From Bacteroidota bacterium (GTDB lineage Bacteria; Bacteroidota; Bacteroidia; AKYH767-A; OLB10), in NCBI GenBank assembly GCA_016713925.1, contig JADJOH010000002.1:1240001-1304000 (forward strand): DNA of 64,000 nt, written 5' to 3'. The notes beneath the pieces are model-generated. The model saw only the letters and a list, made by a program, of their open reading frames with translations. It was not told the origin of the DNA and did not search any database. Position 1 is the stretch's first letter, and each line of letters begins with the position of its first letter. Below, piece after piece: positions 44,738-54,137 of the stretch. A program made the position numbers and the translations under genes.

Positions 44738-45373
44738 TCAGGGAATTCTCCTGAGCAACACCCTTGCCGGTGCAGCTTCAGCACCTGAAATTTTGATGGG
44801 AAGGCAAATCATTTCATATCTGCCTGCTTCAATTTCTTCCAGATTCAGGTTCTCCACGATAATAATTTCATTCCCTAAAAGAGCGACATGTACCTCTCGC
44901 AGGTATTGACTGACGGCAATCGATAAGCCATCAATCCCAACCAATTGAATACGCAGTCCTGCGAGAAAGAGGGCTGCCGACAACTCCAGAGCAGTAAACT
45001 TCTCCTTGTAATTCACAGCTGTTTTCAGCGGATAATGCAGGGTTTTAAAAATAAGACGTTCTCCCTGCTGAATTTCTTTATTGCTGAGCCATTCTGCTGT
45101 GATGATCTTGCAGTCTGTGGCGTCCAGTACACGTACTTTGCCCAGCATCTTCTCTATGGAAAGTGATGTAATGTCCTTGGCCCCGGGTATAAAATGCAAG
45201 GGGGCATCAATATGCGTCCCGGTATGGAGGCCAAAAAAGGCTTCTGAAAGCTGGTAATCATCTCCTGCTTCATGTGATGCCAACAGAGTGATAATAGGAG
45301 CAGGATCTCCCGGCCAAACGGGGGTGGATTCTTGAATCCCGGTAGTAATATCTATCCATTTAGGAGGTTCCAT
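44738..45373 (-). CDS. Cyclase-family hydrolase (kynurenine formamidase-like)
   Basis: This 211-aa protein has the family signature HTGTHIDAPLHF, the metal-binding histidine-aspartate motif of PF04199 proteins, and an N-terminal DITTGIQESTPVWPGD. Members include bacterial KynB and isatin hydrolases. No tryptophan-degradation gene is nearby, so specificity is open. A one-mismatch -7 box (TAATTTAG, 45378-45385) lies 4 nt before the ATG, which would make the mRNA leaderless. Confidence 0.88.
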   Translation of the reverse strand: MEPPKWIDITTGIQESTPVWPGDPAPIITLLASHEAGDDYQLSEAFFGLHTGTHIDAPLHFIPGAKDITSLSIEKMLGKVRVLDATDCKIITAEWLSNKEIQQGERLIFKTLHYPLKTAVNYKEKFTALELSAALFLAGLRIQLVGIDGLSIAVSQYLREVHVALLGNEIIIVENLNLEEIEAGRYEMICLPIKISGAEAAPARVLLRRIP

Positions 45374-45518
45374 TCGGCTAAATTATCGTCAAAAAGTGGT
45401 AAAAAGTACCACTTCATTGTACAATTTGACCAAATTCCCTCAAATATTTTTGAATTTGCTAAGGTGTTATTAAAAAATGTTTATCTTAGTATCTTCAAAC
45501 CCTATCAATAACTTAATT

Positions 45519-46343
45519 ATGAAAAAATTATTAGCATTCGCAGCAATAGTGGCTATCTCATTTATGGGCTGTAAAAAAGATGACGACAACAGTGGAACTC
45601 CTACCGGTGGTGGTGGTGGCGGTGGTACGACCGGTGTAACTGTAGTTGAAAAGAACATGGGCTTATATAACAAACTCACTGCAACATGGTGTGGCCCTTG
45701 TGGTCAATGGGGTTGGACATTGAATACGGACATCATTGCTCTTATTGAAACCAATGCCGTTTTAATGGGAACTTATGCTTCTACTTCATCAGGTATGTAT
45801 AATGCTACTGCCGGTGCTTTAAAGACTGCTTTCTCGCCATCTTCCGGGTGGCCTGACTTCTGTGCCAATGGCAAACAAAAAACACAATTCTCCGGTACAG
45901 GTGGTATTTATACAAGCCTAACTAAAGATTCTGTTGTTGCTGAAATCAATCGTCATGTCAATGCCACAGTAATGGTAAACTCCGGTTATAATACGAAGAT
46001 TGAAAATGACACTTTAACAATTACAGCTAAAGTTCAATTCTTCCAGGATATGCCTGCTACGAGCAAATATTATATCGGTGCTTATGTAATTGAAGATGGG
46101 GTTATGTCTGTTCAAACCGGTCAAACCGGAACAGTAGCACATCATCATGTATTGAGAGGCAGTGCTTCTTCTACTACATGGGGAACGGAGATTACTTCTG
46201 GAAATACTGCGGGAAGTACCTTTGATCAAACGTTTAAAATGGCTATCCCTTCTACCTGGAATCAAGCTAATTTGGAAGTTGCTACCATCATTTGGGAAAA
46301 GGTGGGCTCAACTTATAAGTTTGTTAATGCATATAGAAAATAG
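45519..46343 (+). CDS. Omp28-related lipoprotein with thioredoxin motif
   Basis: I chose the ATG at 45519 (274 aa), since it gives a lipoprotein signal with lipobox ISFMGC. A Gly-rich linker follows, then a thioredoxin-like start with WCGPC and an Omp28-type beta-rich C-terminal domain. Omp28-related proteins are surface lipoproteins of Bacteroidota. The redox motif suggests thiol chemistry, but the partner is not known. A terminator follows. Confidence 0.8.
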   Translation: MKKLLAFAAIVAISFMGCKKDDDNSGTPTGGGGGGGTTGVTVVEKNMGLYNKLTATWCGPCGQWGWTLNTDIIALIETNAVLMGTYASTSSGMYNATAGALKTAFSPSSGWPDFCANGKQKTQFSGTGGIYTSLTKDSVVAEINRHVNATVMVNSGYNTKIENDTLTITAKVQFFQDMPATSKYYIGAYVIEDGVMSVQTGQTGTVAHHHVLRGSASSTTWGTEITSGNTAGSTFDQTFKMAIPSTWNQANLEVATIIWEKVGSTYKFVNAYRK

Positions 46344-46367
46344 TACTACCTCTAAAAAAGTAGTTGG

Positions 46368-46396
46368 GCCGTTTCCTTTGTGGAACGGCTTTTTTA
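46368..46396 (+). terminator. Terminator of the Omp28-related gene
   Basis: Stem GCCGTT/AACGGC extended by inner CC/GG pairs, followed by T6. Confidence 0.8.
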
Positions 46397-46568
46397 TTCC
46401 CGATCTTAAGTTCTCATTTTTATAAATAGGCTTATTGGTTATTATTCCACCAACTTCTGTACTTAGAGAGGGCTTTTCTTTTCCCCTGAAAGTCCATCAA
46501 TTCTTTCATGAGATTTTTAAAAATAATATTGAAAATTTTCTCCAATAAGAGCATATAGTGATTCATAA

Positions 46569-46584
46569 TTAACCAAACGGTTAA
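46569..46584. promoter_or_regulatory. TetR-type operator, upstream copy
   Basis: TTAACC-AAAC-GGTTAA is identical to the copy at 46665-46680. The two lie 96 bp apart centre to centre. A looped repressor complex or a second promoter would explain the distance. Confidence 0.65.
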
Positions 46585-46656
46585 ATTAATATTATTGAAT
46601 TTCAATTATTTACAAATATATTGCTCAAAAACTGAAATCCATTACCAACGATACAC

Positions 46657-46664
46657 TACCTTTG
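46657..46664 (+). promoter_or_regulatory. -7 box TACCTTTG of the efflux operon
   Basis: Perfect TAnnTTTG directly abutting the downstream operator. Transcription would start inside the operator near 46671. Confidence 0.65.
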
Positions 46665-46680
46665 TTAACCAAACGGTTAA
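46665..46680. promoter_or_regulatory. TetR-type operator overlapping the transcription start
   Basis: The same 16-bp inverted repeat TTAACC-AAAC-GGTTAA lies between the -7 box and the tetR start codon. It is ideally placed for autorepression. Confidence 0.75.
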
Positions 46681-46685
46681 ACCAC

Positions 46686-47318
46686 TTGGATAAGAAAGAA
46701 CCTGATATTAAAAGTCGTGATAAAATTCTGGCCGCTGCGAGGAGCGAATTTATTCGTGGTGGCTTCAATGGAGCAAGGATGCAAAGTATTGCCGATGCCG
46801 CCGGGATGAATAAAGCCTTGTTGCACTATTACTATAAGAACAAAGAGTCTTTGTTTGAGTTGGTGTTCAATGATGCTTTCGCTGAATTTATTCCTAAACT
46901 GCATTCCATCTTTTCCGGTGAAGGCAGCGTATTAGAAAAAACAGAGCAGTATGTGGAGGCACATCTTTCCCTGCTGATGGAGAAGCCGGATCTTCCCCTG
47001 TTTGTCCTGACTGAAATTCACCGCGATCCCGAACGGTTTTTTGAAAAATTCATGAATAAACTACCCGGAGAACCTCCCTTCGCCCGCTTCCTGCAACAAA
47101 TTGCCAATGAAATGCGCGAAGGTAAAATCCGCACCATGAATCCACGGGAATTATGGATGAACGTGATGAGTATGACTGTCTTTCCTTTCGCTTCACGACC
47201 CATGCTGCAACGTCTAACGTTGATGGCTGACCGTGAATTCCAGGAACTGATGTCTCAACGTAAACAAAGTATAATGCTATTTATAAAACTCGCTATTGAA
47301 ATCCCGGTAAATAATTAA
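46686..47318 (+). CDS. TetR-family repressor of the efflux operon
   Basis: I chose the TTG at 46686 (210 aa). The earlier in-frame TTG at 46662 overlaps the -7 box and lies upstream of the predicted transcript start. The N-terminal HTH is typical (RDKILAAARSEFIRGGFNGARMQSIADAAGMNKALLHYYYKNK). The C-terminal helical domain should bind the inducer. It heads a tightly spaced operon of an outer-membrane channel, an adaptor and an ABC exporter, and very probably represses it. The ligand is not known. Confidence 0.9.
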   Translation: MDKKEPDIKSRDKILAAARSEFIRGGFNGARMQSIADAAGMNKALLHYYYKNKESLFELVFNDAFAEFIPKLHSIFSGEGSVLEKTEQYVEAHLSLLMEKPDLPLFVLTEIHRDPERFFEKFMNKLPGEPPFARFLQQIANEMREGKIRTMNPRELWMNVMSMTVFPFASRPMLQRLTLMADREFQELMSQRKQSIMLFIKLAIEIPVNN

Positions 47319-47322
47319 CACG

Positions 47323-48591
47323 ATGAAAAAACTCTTGTTTCTCCTTTGCCTGTATACCACAGGACTCCCTGCGCAGGAGACTGTTCCACTGGAAACTATT
47401 TTGCAAGAAGCTATGGCGCACTATCCACTGGTCAGTCAACGGAATCTTATTGAAGAAAGCCGGCATTTTAGTCTCGCCGCGCTGAACAGAGCCTACCTCC
47501 CGCAACTAAATATCAATGGTCAGGCGAGTTATCAGTCGGAGGTGACTTCATTGCCATTCACCCTACCTCTACCCGGCGTATCGATTAAACCTCTTGACAA
47601 GGACCAATATAAAATTGTTGCAGACGTAAGTCAGATCCTATACGATGGCGGAAATATCAACAACCAAAAGCAGATTCAACGGGCGAGTGCGCAGGTGGAA
47701 CAGGGAAAGATCAATGTAGAGATGCAAAAGATGCGGGAACGGGTGCGACAATTTTACCTTGGTGTACTGATGATGGATGAGCAAATTCGTCAAACCGATC
47801 TCGTGGAATCAGATCTGCAGGCAGGCATTAAACGTATGGATGCCGCAGTAAGAAATGGAACCGCCTTTCGTTCACAACTTGCGCAATTGCAAGCGGAAGA
47901 ACTGAAAAATAATCAACGCCGCAATGAGCTAAAAAGTACCAGAATTGCACTTTTAAAATCACTTTCCCTTTTTACCGGAAAGACGTATGAAGAGCGCGTG
48001 CAATTTATTCGTCCGGAAGTAATTACCACTAACCCACTTTCATTTACGATTCAGCGACCGGAATTAGGACTATTTATGGCACAAGATAGTTTGGCCGAAT
48101 CACAAAAGAAACTACTAGGAAGTAAAAGTCTTCCCCGTTTGAGTTTGTTTGCTCAAGGCGGTTATGGCCGGCCGGGACTAAATATGTTGCAGAACAGCTT
48201 CGAATGGTTCTACATAGCAGGTGCACGACTGAACTGGAACCTGGGTGCCCTCTATAGTTTGGGAGCGGAAAGAAAGGTAAACACCCTCCAACGCAGTTCT
48301 ATCCAGGTGCAGAAGGAGATGTATCTTCTCAACGCCAATATAACGGTTGAGCAATACCGAAATGATATCCAAAAATACCGGTTGCTGTTGAAAGATGATG
48401 CAGCAATAATTTCATTACGCGAAGAGATTATGAAAGCTTCTAAGGCCCAACTGGACAATGGTGTCATCACTTCCTCTGATTACCTGCGCGAAGTGAATGC
48501 AGCAGATCAGGCGAGGCAGATGCAACTCCTGCATAACTTACAATTACTCCAGGTACAACTCGATTATAACGATTACATTGAACATCCCTGA
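47323..48591 (+). CDS. TolC-family outer-membrane efflux protein
   Basis: This 422-aa protein has a signal peptide ending near LPAQE. Long alpha-helical heptad regions alternate with beta segments as in TolC (for example QILYDGGNINNQKQIQRASAQ). It begins 4 nt after the tetR stop. It should provide the outer-membrane channel for the exporter encoded by the next five genes. Confidence 0.88.
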   Translation: MKKLLFLLCLYTTGLPAQETVPLETILQEAMAHYPLVSQRNLIEESRHFSLAALNRAYLPQLNINGQASYQSEVTSLPFTLPLPGVSIKPLDKDQYKIVADVSQILYDGGNINNQKQIQRASAQVEQGKINVEMQKMRERVRQFYLGVLMMDEQIRQTDLVESDLQAGIKRMDAAVRNGTAFRSQLAQLQAEELKNNQRRNELKSTRIALLKSLSLFTGKTYEERVQFIRPEVITTNPLSFTIQRPELGLFMAQDSLAESQKKLLGSKSLPRLSLFAQGGYGRPGLNMLQNSFEWFYIAGARLNWNLGALYSLGAERKVNTLQRSSIQVQKEMYLLNANITVEQYRNDIQKYRLLLKDDAAIISLREEIMKASKAQLDNGVITSSDYLREVNAADQARQMQLLHNLQLLQVQLDYNDYIEHP

Positions 48592-48602
48592 TTCTTCTAA
48601 CC

Positions 48603-49538
48603 ATGAAAAAATATATCTATCTCCTTCTCTCCGGAATTCTGCTGAACAGCTGCAACAACAGCAATGGCGATTTTGATGCTTCAGGTACCTTTGAGGCGGA
48701 TGAAATCATCGTCTCTTCGGAAACTTCCGGACGCATTCTGGTCATGAACGCTACTGAAGGCAGCCTCCTGCAACAGGGACAATTAGCGGCCATCATCGAC
48801 ACAACAGCATTAAAATTACAAAGGGAACAGGTGGAAGCAAGCATCGGAGCTTTGCAACAGAAAACATCCGACATTCAGCCTTATCTCCGGACACTCGAGC
48901 AGCAAATGGAAGTGCAGCGTACGCAATTACAGGCAGCAGAACGGGAAAAAAACAGAATAGCCCTTCTCGTAAAAGAAGATGCCGCTACCATCAAACAATT
49001 GGATGATCTGGAAACCCAAGTTTCCTTAGCACGGCAACAACTACTGCTCACCGAACGACAACTCGAGCAACAAAAGACCAGCATCAACACACAAAATCGT
49101 GGTATTCTCAGCGAAGAGTTGCCGCTGGAAAAAAGAAAAGCCCAACTGGAGGATCAGTTAAACAAAGCCCGAATCCTGAATCCAACTACCGGCACTGTAT
49201 TAACGAACTATGCAGAAGCGGGAGAAACCACAGCACCGGGTAAAGCCCTTTACAAAATTGCGGATATCTCCACGCTGACTCTTCGGGCATATTTAAGTGG
49301 AGATCAACTACCCCTGGTTAAAATCGGACAAAAAGTAAAAGTATTAGTTGACAACGGAAACGATGGATACAAAGAGTCGGAAGGTACGATCACCTGGATC
49401 AGCGATAAAGCGGAATTCACTCCCAAAACCATTCAAACCAAGGAAGAGCGGGCGCATCTGGTATATGCCACAAGGATAAAGGTAAAAAATGACGGGACTA
49501 TCAAAATTGAAATGTACGGAGAGGTAAAGTTTCAGTGA
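48603..49538 (+). CDS. HlyD-family periplasmic adaptor lipoprotein
   Basis: This 311-aa protein has a lipobox (ILLNSC). It has a barrel-sandwich half motif (GTFEADEIIVSSETSGRI), a long coiled-coil hairpin (about residues 85-185), the second half motif (ILNPTTGTVLTNYAEAGE), and a beta-barrel domain. It resembles YbhG-type adaptors that link an ABC-2 exporter to TolC. Confidence 0.9.
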   Translation: MKKYIYLLLSGILLNSCNNSNGDFDASGTFEADEIIVSSETSGRILVMNATEGSLLQQGQLAAIIDTTALKLQREQVEASIGALQQKTSDIQPYLRTLEQQMEVQRTQLQAAEREKNRIALLVKEDAATIKQLDDLETQVSLARQQLLLTERQLEQQKTSINTQNRGILSEELPLEKRKAQLEDQLNKARILNPTTGTVLTNYAEAGETTAPGKALYKIADISTLTLRAYLSGDQLPLVKIGQKVKVLVDNGNDGYKESEGTITWISDKAEFTPKTIQTKEERAHLVYATRIKVKNDGTIKIEMYGEVKFQ

Positions 49539-49568
49539 TTAAAATGATACGACAATTCGCCAAATAAA

Positions 49569-50483
49569 ATGAAAGCCATAACAGCAACGAATATCCGAAA
49601 ATCCTATAAAAACGGGAAGGAGGTAGTGGAAGCCCTCCAGCCTCTCTCTTTCTCTGTTGATAAAGGAGAGTTATTTGGCTTTATTGGTCCGGATGGTGCT
49701 GGAAAAACCACTTTGTTCAGGATCCTTGTGACCTTGCTTCTTGCAGATGAAGGAACGGCAAGTGTAGATGGCTGCGATGTAGTTAAAGATTATCAAAAGA
49801 TCCGGCAACGCGTCGGATACATGCCCGGCAGGTTCTCGCTCTACCACGATTTATCCGTAGAAGAAAATCTGAATTTTTTCGCGACTATTTTCCGAACAAC
49901 CGTTAAAGAAAATTATCACCTGATTAAAGATATCTACGAACAACTGGCTCCTTTCGCGGATCGACCGGCAGGAAAACTATCTGGTGGGATGAAACAAAAG
50001 CTGGCGCTTTGTTGTGCACTCATCCATAAACCCTCCGTACTCTTTCTGGATGAGCCTACCACCGGTGTCGATGCGGTATCCCGAAAAGAATTCTGGGAAA
50101 TGTTAAAGCGATTAAAAGAGCAGGGCATCACCATCCTTGTTTCTACACCCTATATGGACGAAGCTTCACTCTGTGACCGGGTAGCCTTAATGCAGGAAGG
50201 TCGGTTTTTAAAAATTGATACGCCAGAAAATATCATCCAAAATTTCAACCGACCGCTATATGCTGTAAAGGGAGAGGACATGTATAGCCTGCTTCACTTG
50301 TTAAAAGAAACACGGGGCATACAAAATGCATATCCATTCGGCGAATATCATCATGTAGTTGCGCAAGATGAAACAATGACAGAGGATTTATTACGGACTG
50401 CTTTGCAAGCACCACTGAACACTGAAATAAAAAGAGTGAACGCGGATATTGAAGATTGCTTTATCTATGAAATGCAAGTATAA
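49569..50483 (+). CDS. ABC-2 exporter ATPase, first subunit
   Basis: This 304-aa protein has Walker A GPDGAGKTT, signature LSGGMKQK, Walker B VLFLDEPTTGVD and a D-loop. All catalytic motifs look intact. A C-terminal extension is present (residues 220-304). It corresponds to the N-terminal half of the fused E. coli YbhF. The gene starts 30 nt after the adaptor. Confidence 0.92.
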   Translation: MKAITATNIRKSYKNGKEVVEALQPLSFSVDKGELFGFIGPDGAGKTTLFRILVTLLLADEGTASVDGCDVVKDYQKIRQRVGYMPGRFSLYHDLSVEENLNFFATIFRTTVKENYHLIKDIYEQLAPFADRPAGKLSGGMKQKLALCCALIHKPSVLFLDEPTTGVDAVSRKEFWEMLKRLKEQGITILVSTPYMDEASLCDRVALMQEGRFLKIDTPENIIQNFNRPLYAVKGEDMYSLLHLLKETRGIQNAYPFGEYHHVVAQDETMTEDLLRTALQAPLNTEIKRVNADIEDCFIYEMQV

Positions 50484-50513
50484 TTTAAAACGGTAAAAAA
50501 GATCGAACACGCT

Positions 50514-51272
50514 TTGGAAAAAGGAAACAATCAGGAATATGCCATCACCGCTGAGCAGCTCACGAAGACGTTTGGCGCATTCACTGCAGTAGATCAAATC
50601 AGCTTCACGGTAAGTCGCGGGGAGATTTTCGGATTTCTCGGAGCGAATGGTGCAGGCAAGACGACTGCTATGCGCATGCTTTGCGGGTTGAGTAAGCCCA
50701 GCTCCGGCAGTGCAAGTGTTGCAGGTTACGATGTGTCTCATCAACCGGAAGCTATCAAGAAAAATATTGGATATATGAGCCAGAAATTTTCTTTGTACGA
50801 AGACCTGACTGTTATGGAAAATATTACCTTCTATGCCGGTATTTATGGATTGAGCAATCAGGAGATCAGGGACAAAAGTGCTTCATTACTTCAAGAACTT
50901 AAAATGGAGCATGAAAAGAAAAAGCTGGTTAAATCGCTGCCGTTGGGTTGGAAACAAAAACTATCGTTTAGTATTGCCATCATCCATGAGCCCAAAGTAG
51001 TATTTCTGGATGAGCCTACCGGTGGTGTAGATCCGCTCACACGCAGGGAATTCTGGGAGATGATTTATGCTTCTGCAAGAAAGGGAACAACCATCTTTGT
51101 CACCACCCATTATATGGATGAAGCAGAATACTGTGATAGGGTATCCATTATGGTTGATGGAAGTATTGCTGCATTGGGAACACCTTCTGCGCTTAAGCAA
51201 CAGTTCACTGCACCCACAATGAACGATGTCTTCCTGCAACTCGCCCGCAACGCCACCCGACAAGCCGACTGA
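50514..51272 (+). CDS. ABC-2 exporter ATPase, second subunit
   Basis: This 252-aa protein starts with TTG. Walker A is GANGAGKTTAM and Walker B is VVFLDEPTGGVD. The signature is degenerate (SLPLGWKQK instead of LSGGQ), a feature also seen in the C-terminal half of YbhF-type ATPases. It probably pairs with the preceding subunit as a heterodimer. Confidence 0.9.
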   Translation: MEKGNNQEYAITAEQLTKTFGAFTAVDQISFTVSRGEIFGFLGANGAGKTTAMRMLCGLSKPSSGSASVAGYDVSHQPEAIKKNIGYMSQKFSLYEDLTVMENITFYAGIYGLSNQEIRDKSASLLQELKMEHEKKKLVKSLPLGWKQKLSFSIAIIHEPKVVFLDEPTGGVDPLTRREFWEMIYASARKGTTIFVTTHYMDEAEYCDRVSIMVDGSIAALGTPSALKQQFTAPTMNDVFLQLARNATRQAD

Positions 51273-51273
51273 T

Positions 51274-52389
51274 ATGAAAGAACAATTCCTTGCCTTCGTC
51301 AAAAAAGAATGGTTTCATATCTGGAGAGATAAGAAAACGCTCTTCATCTTATTCGGATTGCCTATTGTACAAATTTTCATTTTCGGATTTGCGCTCACCA
51401 ATGAAATTAAAAATTCCCGCATCGCCATCGTCGACCTGAGTCGTGATGCATCTTCCCAATCGCTCATTCAGCGTATTGAAGCGAGTCGCTATTTTGATAT
51501 TGAAGAGCAACTAAGTGGCGCTGATCAGGCAGATGCTGCATTCAAGCGAGGTCTCATTAAACTGGTGGTAGTCATTCCGGAAAACTTTGGCGAGAATATT
51601 AAACATCAGAATAAAGTACAAGTACAAATCATTGCCGATGCTTCTGATCCCAACACGGGCACTACATTAACCAACTACATTCAGGCTATTACCGGCGACT
51701 TCCAAAACGACATCAATGAAGGAAAAAAACTGCCCTATACGATTATTCCTGAAATCCGCATGCTATATAATCCACAGCTAAAAGGGGCTTACAATTTTGT
51801 ACCGGGAGTCATGGCTATGGTATTGATGTTGGTATGTACGCTGATGACATCCATTGCAATAGTCAGAGAAAAAGAAACCGGTACGATGGAAGTGTTACTG
51901 GTTTCCCCGTTACAACCCGTTCTCGTGATTCTTGCCAAGAGTACTCCTTACCTGCTGCTCTCGGCCATCAATATTGCCAGCATTCTCTTGTTGAGTGTTT
52001 TTGTTTTGGGGTTACCCATAACCGGTAGTATCGTGCTATTGGTCTTGCTGAGTTTACTTTTCACGGTCACCAGTCTATCTCTGGGCATGCTCATCTCCTC
52101 CATCACTGCGAGTCAGCAAACGGCGATGCTCATTTCACTTATGGGATTATTTCTCCCCACACTCATGTTAAGTGGATTTATGTTTCCCATTGAAAACATG
52201 CCTCCACCGCTGCAGTTTATGTCGAACCTGGTGCCAGCAAAATGGTACTATTACATTGTCAAAGCGGTGATGATAAAAGGTGTTGGCATCAGCATCATCT
52301 GGAAAGAAGTGGTGGTGCTCCTTGTGATGACCATTGCTTATCTGACTTTGAGTATTAAAAAATATAACATTCGATTAGCCACTACCTGA
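51274..52389 (+). CDS. ABC-2 family permease, first subunit
   Basis: I chose the ATG at 51274 (371 aa), one base after the previous stop. One N-terminal helix, a large periplasmic domain (about 45-170) and five C-terminal helices match YbhS/YhhJ-type permeases. Visible motif: IVREKETGTMEVLLVSPL. Confidence 0.9.
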   Translation: MKEQFLAFVKKEWFHIWRDKKTLFILFGLPIVQIFIFGFALTNEIKNSRIAIVDLSRDASSQSLIQRIEASRYFDIEEQLSGADQADAAFKRGLIKLVVVIPENFGENIKHQNKVQVQIIADASDPNTGTTLTNYIQAITGDFQNDINEGKKLPYTIIPEIRMLYNPQLKGAYNFVPGVMAMVLMLVCTLMTSIAIVREKETGTMEVLLVSPLQPVLVILAKSTPYLLLSAINIASILLLSVFVLGLPITGSIVLLVLLSLLFTVTSLSLGMLISSITASQQTAMLISLMGLFLPTLMLSGFMFPIENMPPPLQFMSNLVPAKWYYYIVKAVMIKGVGISIIWKEVVVLLVMTIAYLTLSIKKYNIRLATT

Positions 52390-52390
52390 A

Positions 52391-53509
52391 ATGCGCAGCC
52401 TTCGGTTTTTATTGCAGAAAGAATTCCGGCAGATTTTCCGGAACCCGGCCATCTTGCGCATGATGTTTATAATGCCCGTGATACAACTTATCATTTTACC
52501 ACAGGTGGCCGATTATGAAATCAGAAATGTAAACATTACTGTCATTGATCAGGATCATTCCACGTATTCGAGGGAGATGATTCGAAAAATAACTTCTTCA
52601 GGCTCATTTTTGCTAAGTGGCTATCACGACAATTACAAAGCAGCGCTGGAAGATGTAGAGCATGATCGAAGCGATATCATTCTGGAAATTCCTGCCGGTT
52701 TTGAAAGAACCCTGGTACGGGAAAATGAAGCGAAGCTATTTGTTGCGGTGAATGCCATCAACGGGATGCGGGCCAATTTGGGAGCGGCTTATCTGAATAC
52801 TATTTTGCGCGATTACAATCAGGAGGTGCGAACACAATGGATCCGGTTTCCGAAATTCGATGAGATTCCCCGTGTAGAAGTCATGCCCAGAAACTGGTAC
52901 AACCTCCACATGAATTATAAACTCTTCATGGTGCCGGGCATACTGGTGGTATTACTCACCATGATCGGTGCATTCCTTACTGCTTTAAACATCGTGAAAG
53001 AAAAAGAAGTGGGTACGATTGAACAGATAAACGTTACGCCTATACGCAAACATCACTTTATCCTCGGCAAGCTGATTCCTTTTTGGGTCATGGGCATGAT
53101 CGTACTCACTTTGGGATTAATCATCTCCCGGATTTTTTATGGCATTATCCCCGTTGGAAACATAGGATTGATCTATCTGTTTGCCTCCGTTTTCCTCCTG
53201 GCAGTGCTGGGTCTGGGCTTGCTCATCTCTACCATTGCACAAACACAACAACAAGCTATGCTCATTGCTTTCTTTCTTATGATGATATTTATCCTCATGG
53301 GGGGATTGTATACTTCCATCGACAGCATGCCAAAATGGGCGCAAGTAGTTACCTGGTTTAATCCGGTCACCTACTTTATTGAAGTGATGCGGATGGTGGT
53401 GCTGAAGGGTAGTGGATTAAATGATATCGCCAGACATCTGGGCATCATCGGGATCTTCGCGGTAGTGTTGAATGGCTGGGCGGTGATGAGTTACCGGAAG
53501 CGCACGTAG
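52391..53509 (+). CDS. ABC-2 family permease, second subunit
   Basis: This 372-aa protein has the same layout as the preceding permease, with IVKEKEVGTIEQINVTPI in the coupling helix region. It starts one base after the previous stop, so the two are coupled. The 3' end overlaps the convergent small membrane gene by 19 bp. Confidence 0.9.
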   Translation: MRSLRFLLQKEFRQIFRNPAILRMMFIMPVIQLIILPQVADYEIRNVNITVIDQDHSTYSREMIRKITSSGSFLLSGYHDNYKAALEDVEHDRSDIILEIPAGFERTLVRENEAKLFVAVNAINGMRANLGAAYLNTILRDYNQEVRTQWIRFPKFDEIPRVEVMPRNWYNLHMNYKLFMVPGILVVLLTMIGAFLTALNIVKEKEVGTIEQINVTPIRKHHFILGKLIPFWVMGMIVLTLGLIISRIFYGIIPVGNIGLIYLFASVFLLAVLGLGLLISTIAQTQQQAMLIAFFLMMIFILMGGLYTSIDSMPKWAQVVTWFNPVTYFIEVMRMVVLKGSGLNDIARHLGIIGIFAVVLNGWAVMSYRKRT

Positions 53510-53787
53510 TGTATGAGTAATGCAATTCCGATCACCACAACCCAGCACAACCAGGAACTCAATATACATCCTAATCCCTGATAATATTTTTCATTGAGCT
53601 CCCCCATTTGATAGGCTTTATATAAAAACCATAGTACGGCTAATGAAGCCACCCCCATAAATTCCTTAAGGAAGTAGGGATTTTCGCCTACATGTCGCTT
53701 AAAAATAGCTGTGTACAAGTAGAAGACTGAAAGCACGCTTGTCATGAACAGTAGAAAATAATACAGTAATTTTATTATAAAACTCAT
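53491..53787 (-). CDS. Small membrane protein, tandem paralogue 3
   Basis: This 98-aa protein has three hydrophobic helices. It resembles the next two genes upstream in length and helix spacing (an early YLYTAIF segment and a YKAYQMG loop). It starts one base after the neighbour's stop and overlaps the last 19 bp of the permease gene on the other strand. Not recognised. Confidence 0.6.
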   Translation of the reverse strand: MSFIIKLLYYFLLFMTSVLSVFYLYTAIFKRHVGENPYFLKEFMGVASLAVLWFLYKAYQMGELNEKYYQGLGCILSSWLCWVVVIGIALLIHYVRFR

Positions 53788-53788
53788 T

Positions 53789-54091
53789 TCAATTCCATTT
53801 TAGAGGGCCATTGAAAAACAATAATCCAATTAAAATTATTAAAATAGAAATGATTAATCCCAGCACCATTACTCCGAAACCATTCCAGTATTTTTCTGCT
53901 CCCTGAACGATTTGATAAGACCAATACAAGCCACCGGAAAGCACCAATGCCGCAATTAAAAATATTACATTTTCTGATGTTCTGACAAAGGGGTGGTATA
54001 ATATATTATTAACCGGACTCAGGAAAAAATACAACGACAGCAGACAACAAATTCCAAACATTCCATAGAATAACATTTTTGCGATAAACAT
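53789..54091 (-). CDS. Small membrane protein, tandem paralogue 2
   Basis: This 100-aa protein has three hydrophobic helices and ends GPLKWN. The loop LYWSYQIVQGAEKYWNG aligns with the YKAYQMGELNEKYYQG loop of the downstream gene. Not recognised. Confidence 0.6.
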   Translation of the reverse strand: MFIAKMLFYGMFGICCLLSLYFFLSPVNNILYHPFVRTSENVIFLIAALVLSGGLYWSYQIVQGAEKYWNGFGVMVLGLIISILIILIGLLFFNGPLKWN

Positions 54092-54137
54092 ATTTTCTTT
54101 CTTTTCAATTAGTGTTTAGAATCTAAATCAAGAGGGA

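Noticed and set aside
46662..46685. N-terminal extension of TetR starting at the TTG at 46662
   Set aside because: That codon overlaps the -7 box and would lie upstream of the predicted transcript start, in the operator.
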